A stretch of 53,619 nt of DNA from Bacteroidales bacterium (GTDB lineage Bacteria; Bacteroidota; Bacteroidia; Bacteroidales; Tenuifilaceae). The stretch is taken from assembly GCA_017454165.1 (NCBI GenBank), contig JAFTDN010000177.1:1-53619 (forward strand), in the 5' to 3' direction. The position numbers and the translations under genes were made by a program. The notes under the pieces were generated by a model. That model was given only the letters and a program-made list of their open reading frames with translations. It was not told where the DNA came from and searched no databases. Of this stretch, positions 24,388 through 33,513 are shown piece after piece; within the stretch, counting starts at the first letter, position 1, and each line of letters begins with the position of its first letter.

Positions 24388-25482
24388 ATGAGCACCAACC
24401 CCAATAATATCTACTGCGTTATAATGGCCGGGGGCATCGGATCCCGATTTTGGCCCCTGAGCCGCGCCGAGCGCCCCAAGCAGTTCATCGACATCCTGGG
24501 CACGGGCAAAGCGCTGCTCGTGCAAACCTTCGAGCGTATGGCGCAGATATGCCCCGAGCAGAACATCTTCGTAGTCACCAGCGAGCAGCACGGCGGCATC
24601 GTGCGGGAGCAGCTGCCGCAGCTCGAGCCCAACCGAGTGCTGCTCGAGCCCATGCGCCGCAACACCGCCCCATGCATAGCCTACGCCACGCAGCGCATCC
24701 GCGCCATCGACCCGCAAGCCGTGATGGTGGTGGCCCCCAGCGACCATCTCATCCTCAATGAGGCCATATTCGCCGAATCCATGCGCACCACGGTGCGCTT
24801 TGCCGCCCAAAACAACGCCCTGCTCACGCTCGGCATAAAGCCATCGCGCCCCGAAACGGGCTACGGCTACATACAGATGGGTGCCCCCGTGGCGGACGGC
24901 AAGGCCCTATTCCGGGTCAAAACCTTCACCGAGAAGCCCAACATCGATATGGCCCGCGTATTCCTCGACAGCGGCGAGTTTCTATGGAACTCGGGCATAT
25001 TCGTATGGAGCGTGGAGGCCATCAGCCAGGCGCTGGACAAACACCTCCCCGAGGTGAGCGGACTATTCGAGCAGGCCGCATCCGCCATGGGCACCCCCTG
25101 CGAGGCCGAGGCCATAGCCCGCATCTACCCCGAGTGCCGCAACATCTCCATCGACTACGGCATCATGGAGAAGGCCGACAACGTACTGGTGATGAGCACC
25201 GACTTCGGCTGGTCGGATCTGGGCACCTGGGGTGCCCTCCACGGGCTCCTAGCCCACGATGCCCACGGCAACGCCGTGAGCACCCAGCAGGCCATGCTCT
25301 ACGATAGCAGCAACCTAATGCTCAACCAGACCAACCCCAACAAGCTGGTGGTGGTGCAGGGGCTCGATGGCTACATAGTGGTGGACACCGACGATGTGCT
25401 GCTCATCTGTCGCCAGCAGGACGAGCAGCGCATCAAGGATTTCGTAAACGATGTAACGGTGAGCTCCCCATCGTTCTCATAG
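24388..25482 (+). CDS. manC: Mannose-1-phosphate guanylyltransferase
   Basis: A 364-residue enzyme that makes GDP-mannose from GTP and mannose-1-phosphate, feeding surface polysaccharide, GDP-fucose and glycoprotein synthesis. The nucleotide-binding signature MAGGIGSRFWPLSR is at 13-26, followed by PKQF at 30-33. The sugar-binding FTEKP and WNSGIF motifs are present. The length fits the single-domain type without a C-terminal isomerase. A longer frame starts with TTG at 24361 but this lies inside the -7 box, so ATG 24388 is chosen. A DUF4834 gene follows after 12 nt. Confidence 0.95.
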   Translation: MSTNPNNIYCVIMAGGIGSRFWPLSRAERPKQFIDILGTGKALLVQTFERMAQICPEQNIFVVTSEQHGGIVREQLPQLEPNRVLLEPMRRNTAPCIAYATQRIRAIDPQAVMVVAPSDHLILNEAIFAESMRTTVRFAAQNNALLTLGIKPSRPETGYGYIQMGAPVADGKALFRVKTFTEKPNIDMARVFLDSGEFLWNSGIFVWSVEAISQALDKHLPEVSGLFEQAASAMGTPCEAEAIARIYPECRNISIDYGIMEKADNVLVMSTDFGWSDLGTWGALHGLLAHDAHGNAVSTQQAMLYDSSNLMLNQTNPNKLVVVQGLDGYIVVDTDDVLLICRQQDEQRIKDFVNDVTVSSPSFS

Positions 25483-25494
25483 CCCGCATCCGAT

Positions 25495-25737
25495 ATGTTC
25501 ATCTTCCACCTGCTGTTCATGTTCATCATATTCATGGTGCTGCTAGCCCTTGTGGGCAGCATAGCGCTACGCGGGCTGCTGCGCCGCCTTTTTGGCGGCG
25601 GCACACCGTGGGGGGGCAGAAAACAGCAGGGCGGCATGGGGCAACAGCAGAGCCCCTCCCAGCGAACCGCCCCCCAAAAGCCCAAAATCATCAACAAGGA
25701 CGAGGGCGAGTACGTGGACTACGAGGAGGTGCGCTAG
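25495..25737 (+). CDS. DUF4834 family small membrane protein
   Basis: An 80-residue protein with one N-terminal membrane segment (about 3-27), a short basic-aromatic stretch (RGLLRRLFGGGTPWGGRK), a Gln/Ser/Pro-rich linker and the closing motif DEGEYVDYEEVR. This layout, in particular the YVDYEE-type end, matches the DUF4834 family of Bacteroidota. Function unknown. It lies 12 nt after manC and its last four bases overlap the convergent gene that ends at 25734. Confidence 0.82.
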   Translation: MFIFHLLFMFIIFMVLLALVGSIALRGLLRRLFGGGTPWGGRKQQGGMGQQQSPSQRTAPQKPKIINKDEGEYVDYEEVR

Positions 25738-26630
25738 AAGTCGAAACGCACCTCGAAGCCCAGCTTCAGAAGGCCAAGCCCCTCTGCCTGTTCGAACTTG
25801 ACATAGCTATAGCGCGTATAGCTGTCCCTAATCCGCTGATCTGTAACCTTCCCCTCAGTTACGCTCCCCCTCAGTATTGATAGCTTGCCGCCTACGCTCA
25901 TGTGCTTGCCCACCCTATAGCCATAGCCAAACTCACCAAACAGGCCCAATGTATTGCTTTTCATGTACGCATAGGTGCCTGCCATGTCAACCTCATCGGT
26001 AAAGAACATCAGCCCAATGCCATAACGAAACGTAAAGGTGTGCCTATCGGTCATCAGGCGCGAGCTGCCAAAGGGCCCCACATACGTTATAGTTGCACGC
26101 TCCTCCAGCCTCCCGCTTAGCACCCTTCCATATCCATCGCTAACCCTCACCTTGTCCGATGTTGCATTCGAGACAAACCGGGATAGGTTCAGGCCCATAC
26201 CGCTGCTCCGCCGTTTCCCAAAGAACAGCTCTACATCGGCATCAAAGTAGTGCCCATTCTTCACCCGCCGCAGGTGTTGCTGGTACGACTTGTCAAGATT
26301 GTCTAGAATTTGGGCCAGCCGGTAGGCATATCCGCCACCTAGCCCAATACCCCAGCGAGACGGCGTGGACCGAGGATCTGGCTGCTCCGCAGCAGGCAAT
26401 GGCGTTGGGGGGCTAAAGTAGTTGAACCGATATGCTGCTACCTCCGACATGCCCAGCTCCATCGGCACTGACCTACCATTCTGCTCCCGTATAAAGCTCA
26501 GCCTCTCGCCCCAAACATTTGTTATCCTGCAATTTATGGAGTCGCCCCCATGGGTTACCACCAAATCCTGCGCTCTGAGCGCAACGGGGAGCAAGCACAG
26601 CGCCCCCACCAAAAGGCCTCTACAGCACAT
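25734..26630 (-). CDS. Exported protein, probable outer membrane beta-barrel
   Basis: A 298-residue protein I do not recognise by name. It has a signal peptide ending near RAQ (residues 1-20), then a small beta domain beginning LVVTHGGDSINCRITNVWGERLSFI, a type seen at the N-terminus of many exported Bacteroidota proteins, and from about residue 90 a run of alternating hydrophobic strands (WGIGLGGGYAYRL, YFDADVELFF, TFTFRYGIGLMFF, TLGLFGEFGYGY). It ends GLLKLGFEVRFDF with a terminal aromatic, as outer membrane barrels do. The upstream gene, 13 nt away, has a similar N-terminal domain, so they are likely cotranscribed and related in function. Confidence 0.72.
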   Translation of the reverse strand: MCCRGLLVGALCLLPVALRAQDLVVTHGGDSINCRITNVWGERLSFIREQNGRSVPMELGMSEVAAYRFNYFSPPTPLPAAEQPDPRSTPSRWGIGLGGGYAYRLAQILDNLDKSYQQHLRRVKNGHYFDADVELFFGKRRSSGMGLNLSRFVSNATSDKVRVSDGYGRVLSGRLEERATITYVGPFGSSRLMTDRHTFTFRYGIGLMFFTDEVDMAGTYAYMKSNTLGLFGEFGYGYRVGKHMSVGGKLSILRGSVTEGKVTDQRIRDSYTRYSYVKFEQAEGLGLLKLGFEVRFDF

Positions 26631-26643
26631 AAACCTATAACTA

Positions 26644-27429
26644 TCAGAATGATAACGCTAAACCTACGCCCAGCGCGGGCCTAGTACCATCAGGGCCCAG
26701 GGCCGACATCACGGCGGGCCCCACCTGTAGCTTGGGCGCGGGGGTCATCTGCGCGGCGTTGTACTCATCGGCCAACCAATTGAGCCGACCCCTGCCTATG
26801 TTCTTGAACACAACCCCCATGGGGATGAGCGCACAGGCAGCAGCCAAATTCAGGCCGCCCAGCGCAAGAAATGCGGGATTGGCCATATAGGAGCCCGATG
26901 AGGTGGTGTAGTAGATGAATATGCCGCTGCCCACCTCCACCGTTGTGCCCGGGGGCACCTCCACAGGGAACGCCAACGAGGCCACTATCGAGGCGGCAGT
27001 CAGGCCCGCCGCCACCCAGCCCAGCCGCAGCATGGTGCGCCCCGACCTGAACTGTTTACGGGCTCCGCAGTAGGTGTCGAAGCCCTCGGTGCCCAGCAAG
27101 GTGCCCAGCTGCTCATCGGTCTGGGGCTGCCCATCGAGCAGCAGGCGGTAGGAGCTACGCTCCATGCGCCCCCCTCTGTCGGTGCTCATACCATTGGGCT
27201 GCGGCTGGGCCGATGGGGCCATCAGGTCGATGCGCTCCACCTCGCCCATCTGTAGCACGAATAGGCTCCCCTCGGCGGTAGAGACCCTTAGGCTCTCTCC
27301 TGGTACATGCTCTTCGAGCCTGCCGCTTATGGTGCTCCCGTTTTTCAGATGTACCTGCACATATCGCTCCTGGGCCAGACATGTTAGGCCCATCATCAGC
27401 ATCATAGCTAGCGCTAATACTGTTCTCAT
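26644..27429 (-). CDS. Exported protein of unknown function
   Basis: A 261-residue exported protein with a signal peptide (about 1-19, ending CLAQ). The N-terminal segment RYVQVHLKNGSTISGRLEEHVPGESLRV is an SH3-like/Sm-like beta domain similar to the one in the following gene. Two hydrophobic segments lie at about 135-155 and 180-205 (AAGLTAASIVASLAF and ANPAFLALGGLNLAAACALIPMGVVF). The C-terminus (KLQVGPAVMSALGPDGTRPALGVGLALSF) looks like the closing strands of a barrel or barrel-like protein. No known family. It is the first of a two-gene minus-strand unit. Confidence 0.7.
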   Translation of the reverse strand: MRTVLALAMMLMMGLTCLAQERYVQVHLKNGSTISGRLEEHVPGESLRVSTAEGSLFVLQMGEVERIDLMAPSAQPQPNGMSTDRGGRMERSSYRLLLDGQPQTDEQLGTLLGTEGFDTYCGARKQFRSGRTMLRLGWVAAGLTAASIVASLAFPVEVPPGTTVEVGSGIFIYYTTSSGSYMANPAFLALGGLNLAAACALIPMGVVFKNIGRGRLNWLADEYNAAQMTPAPKLQVGPAVMSALGPDGTRPALGVGLALSF

Positions 27430-27452
27430 TGGTCTATGTTTAGGTTAAGGTC

Positions 27453-27611
27453 CTAGAACTCAACGCTCACCATCAAACCGAGCACCAAGCTACCGTTGGA
27501 CGGCAACACGGCGGGGGCAAATCTGAGCATCAATGCTATGACCAGTATGCCCTCATCAGCTTGTATATTAAGTTGATGAACTCCAGCGTTCACCACGAAT
27601 GCCAAGCTGCC
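27453..27611 (-). pseudogene. Possible remnant of a barrel-type gene 3' end
   Basis: The 190-bp gap between atpG and the 261-residue gene is not random. On the minus strand an open frame ending at 27453 encodes GSLVLGLMVSVEF-stop, which resembles the end of the neighbouring protein (ALGVGLALSF-stop), preceded by APAVLPSN (compare GPAVMSALGPDG). A second, diverged copy of the same segment (GSLAFVVNAGVH) lies about 40 codons earlier in frame; the two are also alike in DNA (27456-27495 versus 27578-27612). No start codon or complete gene. Best read as a decayed duplicate of the adjacent family. Confidence 0.42.
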
Positions 27612-27619
27612 GATATTGC

Positions 27620-28492
27620 CTAGCCATTCAGCGCGTTTGCCCCCGACACTATCTCCAGTATCTCATCTGTGATGGCGGCCTGCCGGGCCTTGTTGTACTC
27701 CAGCAGCAGCTCATCGTAGAGCGCGGAGGCGTTCTCGGTGGCCTGATGCATGGCCGTCATGCGGGCTCCATGCTCCGAGGTGGAGCTCTCCAGAATGGCG
27801 CTGTGCAGCTGGTTTTGCAGGTAGTAGGGCAGCAGATCGGAGAGCAACACCCGTGGGCTGGGCTCTATGATGGGCGGTATCTGCGTCCGCTGCTTGCTGC
27901 GTTCCCTTGGGGCTATGGGGAGCAAAGGCTCCACCATGAGCTCCTGAGTGGCGGCATTCTTGAACTTATTGTACACCAGAGCAATGCAATCGTAGCGCCC
28001 CTCTTTGTAGAACGACATCAGCTCCTTGAAAACCTCCTTCGAAGCCTCGAAGCGAGGTTTATCCACGCACTCGTGGTTGCGGGCCACCACTGTAAAGCCC
28101 TCGCGGCGCAGCAAATCCTCGCCCTTGCTCCCGATGCAGTAGAAATGCACCGCAATGCTTGGATGCTCCTGCCTCAGTCGGTCGTGGGTACGCTTGGCCT
28201 CCTTTATGATGTTGGCATTGAAGGCTCCGCAAAGGCTGTTGTTCGAGCATATGAGCAGCAGCAGCGCATTGCGCGGGGTGCGCTTGGCAGAGCCCATATA
28301 GCCCTCCATGCCCTTGGTGGGCAGCAGTCCATGCACCAGTGCCGCTATGCTATCGCTATAGGGGCGGAACTTAAGCAGGGTGTTCTGCGCCTTCTTGAAC
28401 TTGGCAGCCGACGCCATCTTCATGGCGCTCGTAATCTTCTTGGTCGATGATACCGAGGCTATGCGGGTTCGAACTTCTTTCAGGTTGGCCAC
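27620..28492 (-). CDS. atpG: ATP synthase F1 subunit gamma
   Basis: A 290-residue central stalk subunit of F1. The N-terminal helix NLKEVRTRIASVSSTKKITSAMKMASAAKFKKAQ and the C-terminal helix ENASALYDELLLEYNKARQAAITDEILEIVSGANAL, which together form the rotating coiled coil, are both clear. The length is typical. It is the last gene of the ATP synthase block and lies 35 nt after atpA. In most bacteria atpD and atpC would follow; here they do not. Confidence 0.96.
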   Translation of the reverse strand: MANLKEVRTRIASVSSTKKITSAMKMASAAKFKKAQNTLLKFRPYSDSIAALVHGLLPTKGMEGYMGSAKRTPRNALLLLICSNNSLCGAFNANIIKEAKRTHDRLRQEHPSIAVHFYCIGSKGEDLLRREGFTVVARNHECVDKPRFEASKEVFKELMSFYKEGRYDCIALVYNKFKNAATQELMVEPLLPIAPRERSKQRTQIPPIIEPSPRVLLSDLLPYYLQNQLHSAILESSTSEHGARMTAMHQATENASALYDELLLEYNKARQAAITDEILEIVSGANALNG

Positions 28493-28527
28493 AGGCTGAT
28501 GCGGTTTATGGTGTGCTTCCTAATTGA

Positions 28528-30117
28528 TTACTCCTCATCGGTCTTGAAGTGGCGGGCCACCTCCTGGGCAATCTGGGTAATTTTGGCCCCGATTTGATCG
28601 TCGAATGCGCCCGAGGCGATCTGCTCCAGCTCAGCTTTAAGCTCCATCTTGCAGCGCTCCAGCAGCTCCTTCTCAAAGTCGGGCACCTTGCCCACTGGCA
28701 CGTGCCGCATCAGGCCCTGCGTACCGCAGTAGATGATTACCACCTGCTGCTCCACGGGGAGGGGCTGGTACTGCCCCTGCTTGAGCAGCTCCACGTTCTT
28801 TTTGCCCTTGTCGAGCACGGCCACGGTGGCCGCATCGAGGTCGGAGCCAAACTTGGCGAACGACTCCAGCTCGCGGAACTGCGCCTGGTCGAGTTTGAGC
28901 GTGCCGGCCACCTTGCGCATCGATTTTATCTGCGCCTTGCCGCCCACACGCGACACGCTGATGCCCACGTTGATGGCTGGCCTCACGCCGCTATTGAACA
29001 GGCTGGTTTCTAGGAATATCTGCCCATCGGTGATGGATATGACGTTGGTGGGGATGTAGGCCGACACATCGCCGGCCTGCGTCTCGATGATGGGCAGGGC
29101 GGTGAGCGAGCCGCCGCCCTTCACCATGGGCTTGAGCACGGGGGGCAGGTCGTTCATGTTGCGGGCCACCTCATCGCTGGCGATAATCTTGGCCGAGCGC
29201 TCGAGCAGGCGTGAGTGCAGATAGAACACATCGCCGGGATAGGCCTCACGTCCAGGCGGACGGCGCAGCAGTAGCGACACCTCGCGGTACGATACGGCCT
29301 GCTTCGACAGGTCGTCGTACACCACCAGCGCGTGGCGACCCGTGTCGCGGAAGTACTCCCCTATGGCGGCCCCCGCGAATGGAGCGTAAAACTGCATGGC
29401 GGCGGGGTCGGCGGCGGTGGCGCACACTATGGTGGTGTAGTCCATCGCACCGTGATCTTCAAGCGTTTTGGCCAGGTTGGCCACCGTGGAGCCCTTTTGG
29501 CCTATGGCCACGTAGATGCAGTACACGGGGTCGCCCTTCAGGTAGTGGCTCCGCTGGTTGATGATGGTATCGATGGCAATGGCGGTCTTGCCCGTCTGCC
29601 TATCGCCGATGAGCAGCTCGCGCTGGCCCCTGCCTATGGGTATCATCGAGTCGATGGCCTTGAGACCTGTTTGCAATGGTTCGCTCACCGGCTGGCGGTA
29701 TATCACGCCAGGGGCCTTGCGCTCAAGCGGTAGGGGTATGGTTTGCCCTGCTATGGGGCCCTTGCCATCGATGGGCTCGCCCAGGGTGTTCACCACGCGT
29801 CCCAGCAGGCCATCGCCCACCTCAATGGAGGCTATCTCGCCCAGGCTGCGCACCTTGTCGCCCTCCTCCACCCCCTGGGTGGTACCAAGCAACACCGCGC
29901 CCACGTTGTCCTCCTCTAGGTTGAGCACGATGCCCTTCACGCCCGAGTCGAACTCCACTAGCTCGTTGGACTTCACATTGTTAAGCCCAAATATTCGGGC
30001 TATGCCATCGCCGACCTGTAGCACCACGCCGACCTCTCCGAAGGTTGTCTTTTGCTTGAAGCCAGCGAGCTCCGATTTGATGATTTCGGATATTTCCGAT
30101 GGTTTTATCTCCGACAT
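28528..30117 (-). CDS. atpA: ATP synthase F1 subunit alpha
   Basis: A 529-residue non-catalytic nucleotide-binding subunit of F1. The P-loop GDRQTGKT is at 171-178; the Arg finger region lies in the SISRVGG-like segment written here as GISVSRVGG. The N-terminal beta-barrel ([15 protein letters not shown]) and the C-terminal helical domain are complete. Slightly longer than the E. coli protein. It is 48 nt downstream of atpH. Confidence 0.97.
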   Translation of the reverse strand: MSEIKPSEISEIIKSELAGFKQKTTFGEVGVVLQVGDGIARIFGLNNVKSNELVEFDSGVKGIVLNLEEDNVGAVLLGTTQGVEEGDKVRSLGEIASIEVGDGLLGRVVNTLGEPIDGKGPIAGQTIPLPLERKAPGVIYRQPVSEPLQTGLKAIDSMIPIGRGQRELLIGDRQTGKTAIAIDTIINQRSHYLKGDPVYCIYVAIGQKGSTVANLAKTLEDHGAMDYTTIVCATAADPAAMQFYAPFAGAAIGEYFRDTGRHALVVYDDLSKQAVSYREVSLLLRRPPGREAYPGDVFYLHSRLLERSAKIIASDEVARNMNDLPPVLKPMVKGGGSLTALPIIETQAGDVSAYIPTNVISITDGQIFLETSLFNSGVRPAINVGISVSRVGGKAQIKSMRKVAGTLKLDQAQFRELESFAKFGSDLDAATVAVLDKGKKNVELLKQGQYQPLPVEQQVVIIYCGTQGLMRHVPVGKVPDFEKELLERCKMELKAELEQIASGAFDDQIGAKITQIAQEVARHFKTDEE

Positions 30118-30165
30118 ACAGCGTCCTTTCTGAGTTTTAATGGTTTAGTCCATGGGGCGCAGGGG

Positions 30166-30708
30166 TTAATTTATCCCCAGCGTTTTACGCACCGCTCTGA
30201 GCTGGCCCTGTACGCTCAGGTCGGCCATCTTGCCGTCAACTATCAGCACCAGCCCAGCGATGAGCTCGGGGCGCAGCTCCACGTGCAGCTCCACATTTTT
30301 GTGGTACAACTCGGTGATGAGCTGCACCACGCGCTGCTCCTCTGCGGGCTGCAGGGGGTGGGCGGTCTCCACCTGCACCTCTAGGATGCCATGCTCACGC
30401 CGATGACGTTCTCCATAGAGCAGCAGCGCATTGTGGATGTGCACCCCTCGGTGCTTGCGCAGCATCAGCTCAACGAACTCGAGCCATAGCGGATGCACCT
30501 TGCCCGTGAGCGCCTTGCGGAGGATTTGCACCTTCTCATCGAGCGGCACGGCATGCTCAGCCAGCAGCTGGGCCATCTCCGACCGGGGGGCCAAACACGC
30601 TTCCAACAGCTTGGACTCGCGGTAGAGCTGCTGCTGGTCGAGCCCCTGCTCCTGCGCCAATAGCACCATTGCGTTGGCATATCTTGTGGCTACCGAATGT
30701 CCGCTCAT
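30166..30708 (-). CDS. atpH: ATP synthase F1 subunit delta
   Basis: A 180-residue peripheral stalk subunit (OSCP homologue) joining F1 to subunit b. It starts VATRYANAMVLLAQEQG, the typical N-terminal helical domain start, and ends with the small beta domain in which LIAGLVLIVDGKMADLSVQGQL corresponds to the family motif GGxxIxxGDxxxDxSv(k/r)xxL. It lies between atpF (11 nt upstream) and atpA. Confidence 0.93.
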   Translation of the reverse strand: MSGHSVATRYANAMVLLAQEQGLDQQQLYRESKLLEACLAPRSEMAQLLAEHAVPLDEKVQILRKALTGKVHPLWLEFVELMLRKHRGVHIHNALLLYGERHRREHGILEVQVETAHPLQPAEEQRVVQLITELYHKNVELHVELRPELIAGLVLIVDGKMADLSVQGQLRAVRKTLGIN

Positions 30709-30719
30709 GGGTTGTCGCT

Positions 30720-31214
30720 CTAATTGACGTTGACCTCTCCAATCAGCTGGTCGATATACTCGGCCCGGGCCGAGCCATCGGCGAGCTGACGGCGCAATAT
30801 CTTCTCAGAGATTTCTACGGCCATCATGGCCGCCTGCTGCTGTAGCTCCTTGCTGACCGCTAGGCGTTCCTGAGCAATGGCCGCATGGGCCTTCTCCACG
30901 AGCCGTCGGGCTTCCTCCTTGGCCTCCTCCTTGGCCTCGGCCACTAGGCGCTCGCGCAGCTGCTTGAGCTCGGCTAGGCTTTGCTCGCGCTCACGGCGCG
31001 ATTGCTCGGCCAGATCGCGGTTGCGTTGCTCCAGCTGCTGCATCTCGGCGCGGGCCTGCTCGGCCTGGGCCAGCGCCCGGGCGATGGAGTCCTCGCGGTG
31101 CTTAAGGCCCTGGAGGATGGGGGTCCATGCGAATTTCTTCAGTATGAAAAGCAGTATCGAGAACGACAGCAGCATCCATACGATTAGTCCGTAGTCGGGG
31201 GTAACTAAGCCCAT
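30720..31214 (-). CDS. atpF: ATP synthase F0 subunit b
   Basis: A 164-residue stator subunit: one N-terminal membrane helix (about 7-27, LIVWMLLSFSILLFILKKF) followed by a long, highly charged coiled coil rich in Arg, Glu, Ala and Leu. The motif KFAWTPILQGLKHRED right after the helix is characteristic. Placed in the standard order after atpE. Confidence 0.95.
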   Translation of the reverse strand: MGLVTPDYGLIVWMLLSFSILLFILKKFAWTPILQGLKHREDSIARALAQAEQARAEMQQLEQRNRDLAEQSRREREQSLAELKQLRERLVAEAKEEAKEEARRLVEKAHAAIAQERLAVSKELQQQAAMMAVEISEKILRRQLADGSARAEYIDQLIGEVNVN

Positions 31215-31232
31215 GGCTCAATGCTTTGCAAT

Positions 31233-31490
31233 CTACATGAATATGGCCAGTACGCACACGATAATGGCGAAGAAGCACACACCCTCTATGAGGGCGGCGG
31301 CTATAATCATGCTGGTGCGGATGTCGCCGCTCGACTCGGGCTGGCGGGCAATGGATCGGAGCGCCGAATCGCCGATTTTGCCAATGCCGAATGCGGCTGC
31401 GAGGGCTGCGAGGGCTGCACCCATGGCTGCGCCGAATTTGGACAGGGCCACGCCGCTGGCGGCTTGCAGAAGGACGAACAGTGTTGTCAT
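31233..31490 (-). CDS. atpE: ATP synthase F0 subunit c
   Basis: An 85-residue proteolipid with two membrane helices. The first is glycine/alanine-rich (GAAMGAALAALAAAFGIGKIG); the polar loop is RSIARQPE; the second helix carries the ion-binding carboxylate E69 in AAALIEG. The Gln and Ser/Thr residues that mark sodium-binding c-rings are not evident, so proton coupling is likely. Between atpB and atpF in the usual order. Confidence 0.96.
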   Translation of the reverse strand: MTTLFVLLQAASGVALSKFGAAMGAALAALAAAFGIGKIGDSALRSIARQPESSGDIRTSMIIAAALIEGVCFFAIIVCVLAIFM

Positions 31491-31539
31491 AGTGGTTGAT
31501 TATTAGTTTGAACCTCAGATTAGTTTGGTGTTGTCTGTA

Positions 31540-32655
31540 TCAATGCCCCTCAGAGGTGGCCATGCCTATGTAGACAGCCGATAGCATGGTGAACACAAAT
31601 GCCTGTATGAATGCTACGAGCAGCTCTAGGGCCGACATGAAGAGCGAGAATGCCAACGAGATGGGGGCCACCGCGTAGCCCAGCATGTAGTGCATGGCGC
31701 CGAAGATGAATATGAGCGACATGAACACCATGGCTATCATGTGCCCCGCCAATATATTGGCGAATAGACGGATCATGAGCACGGTGGGTTTTATGAACAT
31801 GCCAGCGATTTCCACCACGGGCATTATGGGCACGGGCACCTTCATGTACCAAGGCACCCCTGGGGTGTTGATGATGTCCACCCAGTAGTGCTTGTTGCCG
31901 TTCAGGTTGATGGTGAGGAAGGTGAATATGGCCAGCACCATGGTGACGGCGATGTTGCCCGTGAGGTTGGCCCCGCCAGGGAATATGGGCACTAGGCCAA
32001 GCAGGTTCGAGAATAGGATGAAGAAGAACAGCGTGAGCAGGAAGGGCATGAAGCGCTGGCTGTTGCGCTCGCCCAGTGAGGGGACGGCCACATCGTTGCG
32101 CACGAACAGGATGACCACCTCCATGGCGTTCTGCAGCCCCGTGGGGGCTTGTCCGGGATGCTGGCGGTAGCGCCTGCCCACCGATATGAACACCCAGCAC
32201 AGCAGGGCGAACACGATAAAAATGGTGGCCACGTTCTTGGAGATGGAGAAGTCCCAAGGGGTGGGGTGTTCGGCATCGATACGCCCAAATTCATCGAGCT
32301 CCACTATTTTACCCGCGTAGGGGGGCTCGGCGGCCAGCCTGAAGCCCTCGTGGGTGTGCCCGTGCTGTAGCTTATGCGAAAGGAATACATGCAGCCCTGT
32401 TTTCTGGCTGTAGAGAATGACTGGCAGCGGGATGCTGATGTGCACATCGTTCACCGTGAAGAGGTGCCATTCGTGCGAGTCTCCTATATGGTCGAGGATG
32501 AACGAGGCGGGGTCGAATTTGTGCTGCGGCCCATGGACCGCAGCATCGCCCTCGGGGCCAACGGCTATGGATAGGCTGTCGGCGGCTCCACCTAGCTGGG
32601 CTAGGCCCAGTAGGGGCAATGCAACGAACGCCCATAGCATCGCTATCCTACGCAT
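31540..32655 (-). CDS. atpB: ATP synthase F0 subunit a
   Basis: A 371-residue proton channel subunit. The essential arginine lies in the helix MIRLFANILAGHM, and the C-terminal helices (FIQAFVFTMLSAVYIGMA) are intact. It has a signal-peptide-like N-terminus (MRRIAMLWAFVALPLLGLAQ) and an extra domain of about 120 residues before the first conserved membrane helix, an extension common in Bacteroidota AtpB proteins. Its first 8 bases overlap the end of the AtpI-like gene. Confidence 0.95.
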   Translation of the reverse strand: MRRIAMLWAFVALPLLGLAQLGGAADSLSIAVGPEGDAAVHGPQHKFDPASFILDHIGDSHEWHLFTVNDVHISIPLPVILYSQKTGLHVFLSHKLQHGHTHEGFRLAAEPPYAGKIVELDEFGRIDAEHPTPWDFSISKNVATIFIVFALLCWVFISVGRRYRQHPGQAPTGLQNAMEVVILFVRNDVAVPSLGERNSQRFMPFLLTLFFFILFSNLLGLVPIFPGGANLTGNIAVTMVLAIFTFLTINLNGNKHYWVDIINTPGVPWYMKVPVPIMPVVEIAGMFIKPTVLMIRLFANILAGHMIAMVFMSLIFIFGAMHYMLGYAVAPISLAFSLFMSALELLVAFIQAFVFTMLSAVYIGMATSEGH

Positions 32656-33049
32656 TATTCGCTCCTTTCCTTTTTATTTGTGTGTACAAGATGGCTATCT
32701 CGTGCACAAAGAATACGAAGTAGACAGCTATATATACTACGATTGGGTGCAAAAAGTTCCCCTTGGTGGCAAAAATTATGGTCAGCACGGCTCCGAAGGT
32801 CAGCAGGTTGAGCCCGAACTTTATGGCCCTAATGGTGGCGTAGCGCCGGACGAACTGCTGGGCTGGGAGCGCCGCTACGCGCAGCAGGCTACGATAAAAG
32901 GTGCCGTTGATGAGGGCCAATGCTGCGGGGATGGGCAGGGCCAGCATCACTCCGTCCCAGCCCATGAGCCAGTAGGTGGCCGCCACGGCGACCATGCACA
33001 CCGCAGCCATGGAGGCCGTAGCGATTGCGAGCTTGGCGGAGGTGCCCAT
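32648..33049 (-). CDS. AtpI-like small membrane protein
   Basis: A 133-residue protein with four hydrophobic segments in two pairs (about 8-28, 34-52, 75-95, 100-122) and a basic middle stretch (FVRRYATIRAIKF). Its place directly before atpB, with an 8-nt overlap, and its size fit the AtpI/subunit I-like proteins that help assemble the c-ring or handle magnesium in F-type ATP synthases. Sequence similarity to AtpI is weak by eye, so the assignment rests mainly on context. Confidence 0.7.
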   Translation of the reverse strand: MGTSAKLAIATASMAAVCMVAVAATYWLMGWDGVMLALPIPAALALINGTFYRSLLRVAALPAQQFVRRYATIRAIKFGLNLLTFGAVLTIIFATKGNFLHPIVVYIAVYFVFFVHEIAILYTQIKRKGANNA

Positions 33050-33055
33050 CGGAGC

Positions 33056-33460
33056 CTATTTGGCTGTGGGCTGCTGCTCTGGCTGCACGGGCTTGATGCC
33101 CGCAGGGTGTCCGCCCTGGGCCATCTCGCAGTGCCCCGTAAACTGTGCTCCAGGCTCTATGGCCAGCTTGCCCACGATGATGTCGCCGGTAACCTTCGAG
33201 GTGGACTTGAGCGACAGCAGCTCGTGCACCATGATCTTGCCATTTACAGCTCCGAACACATCGGCATTCTTGCAGGTGATTTCGCCTTTTATTTTGCCCG
33301 TTTCGCCTATCACGGCCTTACCCGCCACCTTCATGTTACCGTTGAGCTCGCCATCGATACGGATGTCGCCAGAGCTCACTATGTTGCCCGTTATCTCGGT
33401 GCCCACCCCTATCAGGTTGATGTTCTTGGCGGTGGTCTCAGTCTCGTTCGTTTTGGCCAT
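33056..33460 (-). CDS. Bactofilin
   Basis: A 134-residue polymer-forming cytoskeletal protein (DUF583/bactofilin). The core is a right-handed beta-helix of short repeated turns with a valine/isoleucine-glycine pattern (TEITGNIVSSGDIRIDGELNGNMKVAGKAVIGETGKIKGEITC), flanked by short disordered ends; the tail is Gln/Pro-rich. Bactofilins assemble without nucleotide, often at the membrane, and act in cell shape or stalk formation. In Bacteroidota the gene is often found just before the ATP synthase genes, as here (6 nt before the AtpI-like gene). Confidence 0.92.
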   Translation of the reverse strand: MAKTNETETTAKNINLIGVGTEITGNIVSSGDIRIDGELNGNMKVAGKAVIGETGKIKGEITCKNADVFGAVNGKIMVHELLSLKSTSKVTGDIIVGKLAIEPGAQFTGHCEMAQGGHPAGIKPVQPEQQPTAK

Positions 33461-33513
33461 TATGTGTGTGGTGTAATTGTTTGTGCTGGTAATTATATGA
33501 TTATCAGCATGTA

